Positions 25,431-33,738 of a stretch of DNA of 64,000 nucleotides are shown here, in pieces; within the stretch, counting starts at the first letter, position 1; every line of letters begins with the position of its first letter. Origin of the DNA: Ilyomonas limi (GTDB lineage Bacteria; Bacteroidota; Bacteroidia; Chitinophagales; Chitinophagaceae); assembly GCF_005233845.1 (NCBI RefSeq), contig NZ_SZQL01000003.1, positions 248,001 to 312,000 on the forward strand, read 5' to 3'. Position numbers and translations under genes: made by a program. The notes beneath the pieces were generated by a model. That model had not been told where the DNA came from, made no database searches, and saw only the letters and a program-made list of their open reading frames with translations.

Positions 25431-27857
25431 ATGATGATCCTTGTTGTATTGCTGCTGGTTATTATACTAATTATACTGCTGTCTTTTAAAAGCAGTACAA
25501 GCCGTAAACTGCAACAATTAGAGCAGGAACTAATACACTTACGAAAAGAGATTGCCCTACCTCCTGCCGCTACTGTTGCCGAAGAAAAAAAGCAAGTACC
25601 ACCTATTATTCAGCCGGAACCAGAAGAAGAATGGGCTTCCGGCTTTAAGGTCGTAACCGATCCATCCCTAACTTCCAAAAAAGAAGACTGGCTGCCTAAA
25701 GAAGAACCCGAACATACGTCCGCACCAGAGGTTGTTTACACCCGGCAAGAGCCACTGCCAGTAAAAGAAGAGCAGTTTGTAGTATCATCAAAAGCAACAG
25801 GCAATATTGCGCCACCTAAGCCACCCAAGCCTACTTTCTTTGAGCGCAACCCGGATTTGGAAAAGTTTATTGGCGAAAACTTAGTTAGTAAAATTGGTAT
25901 TGCCATACTGGTGCTGGCTATTGGCTATTTTGTAAAGTTTGCCATAGACAACAACTGGGTTGGCGCTGTAGGAAGAGTGAGCATTGGCATTGTATGCGGC
26001 GGTATATTGATAGGTGTGGCACATCGGCTGCGTAAAAATTATCATGCTTTTAGCTCGGTACTGGCTGGTGGTGGATTGGCTGTATTGTATTTTACCATCA
26101 CACTGGCATACCAGCAGTTTCATTTGTTTTCTCAAACGGTAGCATTCATCATACTGCTGGTAATTACGGCATTTGCAGTATTGCTGGCATTACTGTACAA
26201 CCGGCAGGAGCTGGCAGTTATTGCTTTAGTGGGTGGCTTTGCATCACCTTTCTTGGTAAGCAATGGCAGCGGCAATTATGTTACTTTATTTATTTATCTG
26301 CTTATACTCAATACCGGCTTACTCATTATTGCTTACAATAAAACGTGGCGTATATTAAATGTAACTGCCTTTCTTTTTACCGTTATTCTTTTTAGCTCCT
26401 GGCTGGCATCTTTACCCGATACAACAAACAAAAGTGTATATGCCAATGGGTTGTTGTTTGCAGCTATTTTTTACCTGTTATTTTTTGCCATCAATATTGC
26501 CAACAATATCAAAGAACGAAAGCAGTTTCTGGCTTTTGACTTTGGTATTTTATTGTTGAATACCTGTTTATTTTTTAGTGCCGGATTGTATTGTTTAAAC
26601 AAGATGAACGCCACTGCTTACAATGGTTTATTCAGTGCAGTAATGGCGGTGTTTAACCTTGCTGCAACGTACTTTTTATTTAAGAAAAACAATCTTGATA
26701 AAAATATTTTATACCTGCTTATTGGCATCACGCTCACGTTCATTTCACTTACGGCACCATTGCAATTGCATGGACATTTTATTACTTTATTCTGGGCATC
26801 AGAAGCAGTGCTGCTTTGCTGGCTGTACATCAAGTCCAACATATCTATTGTACGGTATGCTTCGCTTATTGTTTATACTGCTATGCTCATCAGCCTGCTG
26901 ATGGATTGGGTAAATGTGTATGTTTCTTTTTATCCGGTATCCGATAATTCCTCTTTACTTCCTGTTATAATCAATAGAGGGTTTATTACGGCTGTATATA
27001 CTGCGGCTGCTTCTTACCTGTTTTTCTTTTTGTTGCATAAAACCAACATCGAAAAGTACGGCGATTTTGTACCGGCAAATACGTTTCGTTTTATTGCTAT
27101 TGCGTTGCTTTTTATAGGCGGAATCATTGAAACAAACTACCAGTTCAGCCATCGTTTTCCTTTTACCAACATTGCCTTATTGTATATACAGCTATATATT
27201 TTTTCCTTTGTTTTATTACTGTTTTTAATAACTAAGCGGTTTACCCGCTTTACCTGGAGCAATCGCTTTCGGGTGGCGGTATTAGCTGCCTGTATTATGC
27301 TGTATTTTACACAACTATCTGCTACCGTGCAAATACAAAATGTATTATTCTTAAAAGAGAACAGTGCATACAGCTACCTCTTTGCCGGGCATTGGATAAG
27401 TGCATTGCTGCTGGCGATCATCATATATCGATTAACTAATGTTACGCGGCAAAACAAAGAAAAAAATATAGCTGCATGGCTCTTGTGCGGCACTGTAGTG
27501 GCTTATCTAAGTGCAGAAGTGTATCTGCTAATGAACAATCTGTTATTTGCACATACCAATGCTGCAGAGATAGATCGGGTGTTTGTAAAAGTAGTGCTGC
27601 CCGTATTGTGGGGCTTATGCTCCTTTGGCTTTATGTGGCTGGGTATGAAGCATCAGTATAAAACTTTGCGCATTATATCGCTTTCGCTATTCTCCATCAC
27701 TTTACTCAAATTGTTTATTTACGACATTAGTAATATACCTATAGCTGGCAAAATAGCTGCTTTCTTTTGCTTAGGTGTATTGCTGCTTATTATTTCCTTT
27801 ATGTACCAGCGATTGAAAAAAATTATTATTGAAGATGAAAAGAAGCAAGGTGCATAA
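25431..27857 (+). CDS. DUF2339 polytopic membrane protein
   Basis: Very hydrophobic protein of 808 residues. An N-terminal helix (residues 1-18) is followed by a coiled-coil-like stretch (RKLQQLEQELIHLRKEI), then a Pro/Glu-rich soluble linker to about 140. The family entry motif is ERNPDLEKFIGENLVSKIGI, after which about twenty membrane helices run to the end. The function of DUF2339 is unknown. It overlaps the next gene (DUF3999-like) by 23 bp; these two families are often neighbours in other bacteria, which points to a joint membrane function. Confidence 0.88.
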   Translation: MMILVVLLLVIILIILLSFKSSTSRKLQQLEQELIHLRKEIALPPAATVAEEKKQVPPIIQPEPEEEWASGFKVVTDPSLTSKKEDWLPKEEPEHTSAPEVVYTRQEPLPVKEEQFVVSSKATGNIAPPKPPKPTFFERNPDLEKFIGENLVSKIGIAILVLAIGYFVKFAIDNNWVGAVGRVSIGIVCGGILIGVAHRLRKNYHAFSSVLAGGGLAVLYFTITLAYQQFHLFSQTVAFIILLVITAFAVLLALLYNRQELAVIALVGGFASPFLVSNGSGNYVTLFIYLLILNTGLLIIAYNKTWRILNVTAFLFTVILFSSWLASLPDTTNKSVYANGLLFAAIFYLLFFAINIANNIKERKQFLAFDFGILLLNTCLFFSAGLYCLNKMNATAYNGLFSAVMAVFNLAATYFLFKKNNLDKNILYLLIGITLTFISLTAPLQLHGHFITLFWASEAVLLCWLYIKSNISIVRYASLIVYTAMLISLLMDWVNVYVSFYPVSDNSSLLPVIINRGFITAVYTAAASYLFFFLLHKTNIEKYGDFVPANTFRFIAIALLFIGGIIETNYQFSHRFPFTNIALLYIQLYIFSFVLLLFLITKRFTRFTWSNRFRVAVLAACIMLYFTQLSATVQIQNVLFLKENSAYSYLFAGHWISALLLAIIIYRLTNVTRQNKEKNIAAWLLCGTVVAYLSAEVYLLMNNLLFAHTNAAEIDRVFVKVVLPVLWGLCSFGFMWLGMKHQYKTLRIISLSLFSITLLKLFIYDISNIPIAGKIAAFFCLGVLLLIISFMYQRLKKIIIEDEKKQGA

Positions 27858-28719
27858 ATACAGCTTTGTATTAATGGCAATGTTAAGCATGTTTTGCTTT
27901 TATGCAACAGCTCAAAGTTTTCGCTATAAAGCAACGCTTGATAGTGTGCAGCAAAGCAGCTTCTATACCATTCCTTTATCACCGGCTGTTGTAGCGGAGT
28001 GTCAGCCGCAGTTTGGAGACATACGGATAAAAGACGATGCAGGTAAAGAGATTTCCTATATTTTAAAGCAGCAAACCACTGCTAATAACAGTTTTGACGC
28101 TCTTCCACAGCCTGCCATCATGCAGCACGACAGCAGTGATAAAAAAAGTTATATACAACTGCTGTTTGGTAAATATTACCAGATTAATAAGCTCCGGTTT
28201 TCGCTAAGCGGAGCAAAGTTTTTCAACCGCTCGTTTACTTTGTATGATGGCTCTGATAATGCACTGCTGGCGTCAGGCAATGTAACCTCCCGCGATAGCA
28301 GTATCACCATCAACATGCATGTAAAAACAAATACATTGTTGCTGGTGATTAACAATCTCGATAATACACCACTCCGGATAAATAAATTAGCTGTTTACCA
28401 GTTGCCTGTTGCTGTGATTGCTTATCTGGATGCCGGAAAAAAGTACAGCTTGTTTTTCGGCGATTCTTCTTTAAACACGCCGGCTTACGACCTGCAGTAT
28501 TTTAGCGATAGCATTCGTGCTGGCACTCGTGTATTAGCCATAAAAAGTATTGAAAAAATTACTGTGCCTGCCGGTACAAAAACCAATGTTGATAATCACA
28601 TACATACCTGGCTGCTTTGGAGCATCATTATTGCAGTGTTGCTAATGCTCATTTACTTTTCTTTTGCATTGATAAAAGATATTAACCAAAAAAACACTAA
28701 TACCGATGCTCATTTATAA
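27835..28719 (+). CDS. DUF3999-like exported protein, partner of DUF2339
   Basis: Protein of 294 residues from ATG 27835, with a signal peptide (SFVLMAMLSMFCFYATAQ), a beta-rich periplasmic region, and one C-terminal membrane helix (WLLWSIIIAVLLMLIYFSFA) followed by a short cytoplasmic tail. The start of the mature part (FRYKATLDSVQQSSFYTIPL) and FGDIRIKDDAGKEISYIL match the DUF3999 pattern, though the protein is shorter than proteobacterial members. It probably forms a complex with the preceding DUF2339 protein (inference from overlap and known pairing). Confidence 0.75.
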   Translation: MKRSKVHKYSFVLMAMLSMFCFYATAQSFRYKATLDSVQQSSFYTIPLSPAVVAECQPQFGDIRIKDDAGKEISYILKQQTTANNSFDALPQPAIMQHDSSDKKSYIQLLFGKYYQINKLRFSLSGAKFFNRSFTLYDGSDNALLASGNVTSRDSSITINMHVKTNTLLLVINNLDNTPLRINKLAVYQLPVAVIAYLDAGKKYSLFFGDSSLNTPAYDLQYFSDSIRAGTRVLAIKSIEKITVPAGTKTNVDNHIHTWLLWSIIIAVLLMLIYFSFALIKDINQKNTNTDAHL

Positions 28720-29011
28720 CATCACGATGCAGGCTGAGTGGCAGATACACGATGCATGGCTGCTTTGGATGTACGAAACTTATTTACCATATGCTATGGA
28801 GAGCGGATGCTTTGAAAAATATCAACTGGTACAGCTGTTGGAAACAGATGATTCGGAAGGACCTACTTATGCACTGCAGTTGTATGCGCAAAGTAAAGCC
28901 GATTACAACCGCTACCTGGAATTGTACCTGCCGCAAATAGAGCATCAAAGCCTTGAAAAGTGGGAGGGCAGCCTGGTATCATTTGCCACACTGATGCAGG
29001 TGGTAGAGTAA
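28706..29011 (+). CDS. DUF4286 family small protein
   Basis: Cytoplasmic protein of 101 residues starting MLIYNITMQAEWQIHDAWLL, which matches the start of DUF4286 proteins, with YALQLYAQSKADYNRYLELY and FATLMQVVE at the end. It is an alpha/beta ferredoxin-like small family of unknown role in Bacteroidota. It overlaps the DUF3999-like gene by 14 bp and is probably the last gene of that operon. Confidence 0.85.
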   Translation: MLIYNITMQAEWQIHDAWLLWMYETYLPYAMESGCFEKYQLVQLLETDDSEGPTYALQLYAQSKADYNRYLELYLPQIEHQSLEKWEGSLVSFATLMQVVE

Positions 29012-29029
29012 ATTTTTAAGATTTATGTC

Positions 29030-29178
29030 CGTCATTGCGAGCGAAGCGAAGCAATCTCTGGGTTATAGTAAAATCATAATGACCCTGTAATGATGAATAC
29101 TAACTTTATTATAAACATCCAATTTAACTATCGATAGTGATTCTAAACTACCCACCGGTTGCTTCGCTCGCAATGACG
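29030..29178. repeat. REP-like element with inverted arms
   Basis: Left arm CGTCATTGCGAGCGAAGCGA then AGCAATCT (29030-29057); right arm TTGCTTCGCTCGCAATGACG (29159-29178) is its reverse complement except for one missing GCTTC unit. The arms are 101 nt apart. The CGTCATTGCGAGCGAAGC family is widespread in bacteria as an intergenic palindrome (general knowledge). It sits between two convergent genes. Confidence 0.8.
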
Positions 29179-29199
29179 ATGGTTGCTTCAACCGGCAAA

Positions 29200-29232
29200 T
29201 ATATAAGCACACCTTTCAGGTGCGCTTATATA
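29200..29232 (-). terminator. Terminator hairpin of the L,D-transpeptidase gene
   Basis: TATATAAGC (29200-29208) pairs with GCTTATATA (29224-29232); after one mismatch CACCT pairs with AGGTG around a TTC loop. On the minus strand the stem is followed by TTTGCC. It lies 31 bp beyond the stop codon at 29263. Confidence 0.6.
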
Positions 29233-29262
29233 AAGACTTGTTATTGTAAATACGTTTACCGC

Positions 29263-30060
29263 TTACTGCTGAGGAGCCACTGTTATTTCCTGCAAGGGAA
29301 GCTCCGGCATTGTTAAAGACGGCCATTCAAAACGGGCATTCAATATAGAGGAGCTATGTGCATAAACAGGATCGCTGGTATTGATGAAAAAGCAACTTCC
29401 ACCTTTTATTTTATCAATAATCTGGTTACAATCTGTGCGCGAAACAGCGGGGCAGCCCCAACTGCGTCCCATCATAGCGCCATTGGCAGCACGCTCTGCA
29501 CTCACATAATCGCTGCCGTGCATTACCACAGCGCGGTCGCGCACATTACCGTTAAAATTTCTCTCCATTCCGTCAAAACGCATGCTGTAGCCATTATGCC
29601 CAACATAAGTTTCGGCAGTTACTAAAAAGCCCTCTGAGCTTTTATTGGAGCTATTTACATTGGAAAAGGAGGTGGCCATGGTGCCGCCGGAATTATGTCC
29701 GTGTGCAACATAAGTGTTAAATAACAGCTTGCCGGCTGCGAGATCTATTACATACAGGCGTTTTTGGCTGCTGCTTTGCGTATAATCACAAATAGTAAGT
29801 ATGTTTTCTTTAGTCAGTTTGTTTTTGCTCAGCAGGTATTGATAGCCTTGATAGGCTTTAAAAAAGGCTTCGCGGCCAAGACCAGCCTCGTCAAGATGAA
29901 TGTTGGTGTACAACGAATCTACCAGGCTGTGGGCAGCAGATGCTGTACTACCGGACAATAAAGAAGGAAAATGTTTTCCATCATTAGGTCCTGTTTCTGT
30001 AGTAGATTTTGTGGTAAAGGAACAAAGGAAAATGGAACACAATAAAACAAATCTCCGCAT
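29263..30060 (-). CDS. Secreted murein L,D-transpeptidase catalytic-domain protein (YkuD_2 type)
   Basis: Exported protein of 265 residues with a signal peptide (RRFVLLCSIFLCSFTTKS). The catalytic block is VVMHGSDYVS followed by MMGRSWGCPAVSRTDC, in which the Cys of SWGCPAV is the nucleophile and the upstream His is the partner. The arrangement matches the YkuD_2 (PF13645) subgroup rather than classic YkuD. Middle motifs are LYVIDLAAGKLLFNTYVAHG and TMATSFSNVNSSNKSSEGFL. It could remodel peptidoglycan cross-links or attach proteins. A -7 promoter element and a hairpin occupy its 5' leader. Confidence 0.87.
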   Translation of the reverse strand: MRRFVLLCSIFLCSFTTKSTTETGPNDGKHFPSLLSGSTASAAHSLVDSLYTNIHLDEAGLGREAFFKAYQGYQYLLSKNKLTKENILTICDYTQSSSQKRLYVIDLAAGKLLFNTYVAHGHNSGGTMATSFSNVNSSNKSSEGFLVTAETYVGHNGYSMRFDGMERNFNGNVRDRAVVMHGSDYVSAERAANGAMMGRSWGCPAVSRTDCNQIIDKIKGGSCFFINTSDPVYAHSSSILNARFEWPSLTMPELPLQEITVAPQQ

Positions 30061-30088
30061 TATGTTTTCTTATTTAGTTGATATTAGA

Positions 30089-30131
30089 AAAATGGTTGTT
30101 TAGACATATTAATGCTCAAAACAACCATTTT
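30089..30131 (-). promoter_or_regulatory. 5'-leader hairpin (possible attenuator) of the L,D-transpeptidase gene
   Basis: A 13-bp perfect stem, AAAATGGTTGTTT (30089-30101) with AAACAACCATTTT (30119-30131), and a 17-nt loop. On the minus-strand transcript it begins within about 10 nt of the predicted start and ends in CATTTTTC, resembling an intrinsic terminator placed 28 bp before the ATG. Confidence 0.55.
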
Positions 30132-30143
30132 ATTGTGAGACTG

Positions 30144-30151
30144 CAAAGGTA
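30144..30151 (-). promoter_or_regulatory. Bacteroidota -7 element (TACCTTTG)
   Basis: On the minus strand TACCTTTG, followed by CA, is an exact TAnnTTTG match and the commonest spelling in this phylum. The -33 TTG is not clear; only a T-rich tract lies at the expected distance. It would start transcription near 30137, upstream of the leader hairpin. Confidence 0.55.
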
Positions 30152-30189
30152 CAACGATTAAATAAGGATGAAAAGAGGCTGAAATGATA

Positions 30190-31212
30190 TTAACGTTTGG
30201 TTTGCTTACTACCAAATTCATTAACATAAATACGCACCAGGAGTACAAAAAGGGAGATAAGAATAGGCCCAAAAATAAGCCCGATAAAACCAAATAAATT
30301 AATGCCGAGCACTACGCCAAAAATGGTAATCAGCGGGTGTACGTCGCCCAGCTTTTTCTGCAGTGCAAACCTGAATACATTATCGGTAAGCCCCACTACT
30401 GCCAGCCCATAAATAAGCACGGCAATGCCTTTCCACGCAGGGCCTTGCGCCAGCAATAATATGCTCAGCGGCACGTAAGCTGCTGCTGCACCAATAATAG
30501 GCAGCATAGAGCCAAATACCGTAAGCACAAACCAAAACAAGGCGTCAGGAACGCCAAAAATCAGGTATCCTGTCAATGCTACGAAGCCTTGCGCAAAGGC
30601 AATGAGCGGCACACCTATGGCATTGTTGAAAGTGAGCTCCTGCAGGTCTTTACCCAGCCATATCACATTTTCATCCTTAAGCGGTATGTACTTGATAAGG
30701 GCTGCTTCCATTTCTTTGCATTGCGTAAGCATAAAATAAAGCATAAAATACATTAGCAGCACAGAAGTAAGTGTATTAAAAGTAGCGCCTAATATATTGG
30801 GCAGCATCGTAGTAATCATATTACCTGCCTTATCAATGTTATTGACCGATAATATTTCCAATCCGTATCTTGCTTTCATCGTATCAGAAAAATGCTGTAT
30901 TACAGCTAATACCTGATTGGAGTGCTTAACAACGTCCGTAATTTTATGCCCTACCAGCGTAGTAAAAACCCACAATGGAACCAGCACCACAAGGACAGAT
31001 ACAACAATAAGAATAGTGGCAGACAAGCTTTTTTTCATCTTGCGTTTATATACCATATTCATCATGCTCCTGCGCATAATGACGTAAAAGGTAACTGCCC
31101 CTAAAAAGGCCGGAATAAAAGCCGAAAGTTTAAAAAGTATTAAAACGCCTAAAGCAACAAGCAGCAGATAAAATGAAATTTGTTTAAGACGGAGAGGCGG
31201 CACCGGATCCAT
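30190..31212 (-). CDS. AI-2E family transporter (PerM/YdiK-like)
   Basis: Membrane protein of 340 residues with about eight helices. The family pattern is visible: paired N-terminal helices (FYLLLVALGVLILFKLSAFI), a soluble region (about 95-150), then FTLTSVLLMYFMLYFM-like helices, FGSMLPIIGAAAAYVPLSIL, DNVFRFALQKKLGDVHPLIT and GLIFGPILISLFVLLV. Members transport or exchange diverse substrates, including Na+/H+ exchange in some cases; an autoinducer role here is not supported. It is encoded downstream of the histidine kinase on the same strand, 160 bp away. Confidence 0.88.
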   Translation of the reverse strand: MDPVPPLRLKQISFYLLLVALGVLILFKLSAFIPAFLGAVTFYVIMRRSMMNMVYKRKMKKSLSATILIVVSVLVVLVPLWVFTTLVGHKITDVVKHSNQVLAVIQHFSDTMKARYGLEILSVNNIDKAGNMITTMLPNILGATFNTLTSVLLMYFMLYFMLTQCKEMEAALIKYIPLKDENVIWLGKDLQELTFNNAIGVPLIAFAQGFVALTGYLIFGVPDALFWFVLTVFGSMLPIIGAAAAYVPLSILLLAQGPAWKGIAVLIYGLAVVGLTDNVFRFALQKKLGDVHPLITIFGVVLGINLFGFIGLIFGPILISLFVLLVRIYVNEFGSKQTKR

Positions 31213-31372
31213 AGCTTAATAAAATTTGCTAAAAGTAAATTTTTAATAATGAAGCAGTTAAGCTATGTTCAAAAAAGATGCCTAAGAAAAGGGAAAAGAA
31301 ACAAGAGACAATAGGCAATTAGATTTAAAGTTTAAAATGGATGCCCTTATGTAGACTGCCGTCATCTATCTT

Positions 31373-32158
31373 TTACCTGTTTTCTTGTTGTACAGGCAAG
31401 GTAATGAGCACCTGTGTGCCCCGGTTGGGTAGCCTGTTCCAGGCAATGGTGCCGCCCAGCAGTTTGGTGCGGTGTTGCATATTGAGAATACCCACGCCGG
31501 TTAAAGGTTTGCCGTCCTGATTAATGCCAATGCCGTCGTCTTCTACAGTTACTATAATGCGTTCATCAGTAGATGAAGTCTGGATGGCAATATCGCGCGC
31601 GTGTGCATGTTTGATGCTGTTTTGCAATGCTTCCTGCACAATGCGAAAGAGCATCACCTGCGCCTCTGGCTGTAGGGGCAAATAAGTAGCAGACGTAGTG
31701 TATTGTATATGGATAGTACCTGCCGTATTAATGCGCTCTGTTTCAGCTTTCAGGTTATCTACAATGTTAAACTGGTGCAGCCATTCCTTATTGAGGGATT
31801 TTGATAAAGCGCGTAAATCCTGGATGGCTTTGTTCAAAGTGGCTTCGGCAGTTTTGAACGTATCGGGGGTATTGTTTAAATTCATTCCGGTAACATCGAG
31901 CAGCATCTTGGTACTGCTGAGTAGCTGCCCAATATTGTCGTGCAGTTCTTCGCTTATCTGGTGAAGCGTGGATTCGTGGGTTTCGAGCTGGGATTGTAGG
32001 AGGGCTTCGTTGTATTGGCTTTGTAATTCTAACTTTTCCTGTATATAATGGTTGTACCTATTTCTATATTGAACAATAATCATAATAAAAAACAATAGCA
32101 GCAAAACCGCAAGTAAAGATGCAAAGAAAACTATTTTGATAATTTCTGCTGCTGCCAT
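31373..32158 (-). CDS. Sensor histidine kinase (HisKA_3/NarL-type partner class)
   Basis: Kinase of 261 residues with one membrane helix at the N-terminus (residues 7-30), no periplasmic sensor domain, a coiled-coil stretch, then the dimerisation and phosphoacceptor helix QISEELHDNIGQLLSSTKML with His73. The HATPase domain has RIVQEALQNSIKHAHA (N box), VEDDGIGIN (G1) and GVGILNMQHRTKLLGG (G2). HisKA_3 kinases normally signal to a LuxR/NarL-type regulator, but none is encoded in the window. It overlaps the upstream seven-helix membrane protein by 28 bp, which probably acts as its sensor module. Confidence 0.9.
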   Translation of the reverse strand: MAAAEIIKIVFFASLLAVLLLLFFIMIIVQYRNRYNHYIQEKLELQSQYNEALLQSQLETHESTLHQISEELHDNIGQLLSSTKMLLDVTGMNLNNTPDTFKTAEATLNKAIQDLRALSKSLNKEWLHQFNIVDNLKAETERINTAGTIHIQYTTSATYLPLQPEAQVMLFRIVQEALQNSIKHAHARDIAIQTSSTDERIIVTVEDDGIGINQDGKPLTGVGILNMQHRTKLLGGTIAWNRLPNRGTQVLITLPVQQENR

Positions 32159-32796
32159 GCTATTATAAAAGAAATGCTTAACAGTAAATACATTAATAAA
32201 TTAGAGACATTCATAATGATAGAAAAGAAATATCTAAAATCCTTTTCTACTGGAGTTCTAATATAAGCAAAGTATTTATGAAGCACAAATATGATCCCTA
32301 AAGGAATGGTATATAATAAGTAACTACTCGCAACGTAAAAAAACATTTGTCTTAAAGGATGCACAACTTCCAAGCTGCTCAAAAGCTGTATCATATAAAG
32401 AAGAGCAGCAACTGCAACTAAAATGCATCCGAATATTAATGTATAATCAACTAACACATAAATCGAATTTATATAAACTTCAATCAACCAGCTACATAAA
32501 AACAGTACCATTAAGCCATTTATAAATTTTCTTTTCGTTACAGATAGAAGTGCCTTATAGCAGCTAAAAAGATAAAATAAAAAAAACACCAAAATTGCAA
32601 AATTATTAAGCACATGATTAGAAGAATAATGCCAGTCTTGTATAAGTAATGTAGAAAGAGTCTCATTAACAATTACCAGAAAACAATATAATGTAAAAAC
32701 ACGGAAATACTTATCTACGTTTTTTGTAAATAACAATAAACTACATAAAAAAGCAATACACTCTGCAATAAAGTATGGCGTAAGTAAAGGCTGCAT
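32131..32796 (-). CDS. Seven-helix membrane protein, likely sensor partner of the kinase
   Basis: Hydrophobic protein of 221 residues with about seven membrane segments spaced by short loops (for example FIAECIAFLCSLLLFT, LNNFAILVFFLFYLFSCYKA, YTLIFGCILVAVAALLYMIQ). No enzymatic motif is seen. The gene overlaps the kinase gene by 28 bp and follows a lipoprotein gene by 17 bp. Similar uncharacterised proteins precede short HisKA_3 kinases in Bacteroidota. The sensor role is inference from this layout. Confidence 0.75.
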   Translation of the reverse strand: MQPLLTPYFIAECIAFLCSLLLFTKNVDKYFRVFTLYCFLVIVNETLSTLLIQDWHYSSNHVLNNFAILVFFLFYLFSCYKALLSVTKRKFINGLMVLFLCSWLIEVYINSIYVLVDYTLIFGCILVAVAALLYMIQLLSSLEVVHPLRQMFFYVASSYLLYTIPLGIIFVLHKYFAYIRTPVEKDFRYFFSIIMNVSNLLMYLLLSISFIIAWQQQKLSK

Positions 32797-32813
32797 TTAG
32801 AATTGACTTATAA

Positions 32814-33419
32814 TCATGGATAAATATGACCAACATCATAAGCACGTGTATTTGCTATAGTCACTGGTATACTTGGCTTAAGCAAATGAATGACTTCGTT
32901 ATCTAAAGTAGTAACTCTACCTTCTTGTGTACCACTTTTTTCAAACTTTGTAGCCACGGCTATAATTGTAGCCCTATTCTTTCTATAGCTTGTTTCATTT
33001 TGCGGATATAAACCAATCATGAATGCAACGCCCCGCTTATCAACCGGTATATTATTTAAATCGGAATCTATCAGATGAAATAACGCTCTTAATTCGCTTA
33101 TGGTAAAACACACGGCATAAGGTATCTGTTTATCCGTTGTACTATTACTACAATAAATTTTACGAAAGTTTATTACTAGGTTTTTCACTTCTACGGGATC
33201 AACAGGTTGTCCTAAAATCTTTTCAAACTCTCTTTTTTGATCATCCGTTGACACTGTATTTTTTGTTCCAAAAGTGAAATTAGTATCTACATCAGTTTGC
33301 TTTCCAGCTATGGAATCAGAATTAGAATTTTTACAAGCGGTTAAGCTGAAAAGCAAACCTGTAAGTGCTCCTATACCAAAGCCTAAAAGTGACATTATAC
33401 TGTACTTTTGCAATTTCAT
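32814..33419 (-). CDS. Lipoprotein of unknown function, first gene of the kinase operon
   Basis: Protein of 201 residues with an N-terminal hydrophobic segment and lipobox SLTAC at residues 25-29 (LLFSLTACKNSNSDS). The remainder is soluble and mixed alpha/beta, with KREFEKILGQPVDPVEVKNL, RALFHLIDSDLNNIPVDKRG and a C-terminus ending AYDVGHIYP. I recognise no family. It is 17 bp from the seven-helix protein, so lipoprotein, membrane protein and kinase probably form one signalling unit. Confidence 0.75.
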   Translation of the reverse strand: MKLQKYSIMSLLGFGIGALTGLLFSLTACKNSNSDSIAGKQTDVDTNFTFGTKNTVSTDDQKREFEKILGQPVDPVEVKNLVINFRKIYCSNSTTDKQIPYAVCFTISELRALFHLIDSDLNNIPVDKRGVAFMIGLYPQNETSYRKNRATIIAVATKFEKSGTQEGRVTTLDNEVIHLLKPSIPVTIANTRAYDVGHIYP

Positions 33420-33650
33420 AGTTGTTTGTTTTTAAAGGTTAAATATTTAATTCCTCCTACAATTTTCCCAAATTATTTCATTCCACCAAACCGCTTTTTC
33501 CACACAAACACACGTGAAAAACACCCTTTTTAAATCCGATATTCTCACATTGTACACAAGTTACAGCCTGGCTACTTTTGAGTTGTTGTTACGCAGATTA
33601 TTGCTTCATATACAATTCAAAGAATGGGAAGCCCTAACCCTTTCTCCAAA

Positions 33651-33706
33651 GGCTGAACCGGCGCTTAAATAAACGCCGGCCTTCAGCCGGTAAGATCTCG
33701 ATCTTA
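33651..33706 (+). other. Two consecutive inverted repeats upstream of the DUF5723 gene
   Basis: GGCTGAACCGGCG (33651-33663) pairs imperfectly with CGCCGG...TCAGCC (33674-33688), and TAAGATCTCGATCTTA (33691-33706) is a second perfect hairpin with a CTCG loop. They lie 33-88 bp before the ATG in the gene-free stretch 33420-33738. I see no clear -33/-7 promoter in that stretch. Confidence 0.5.
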
Positions 33707-33738
33707 AACATTATTCATCACGCTAAACCCATATTACT

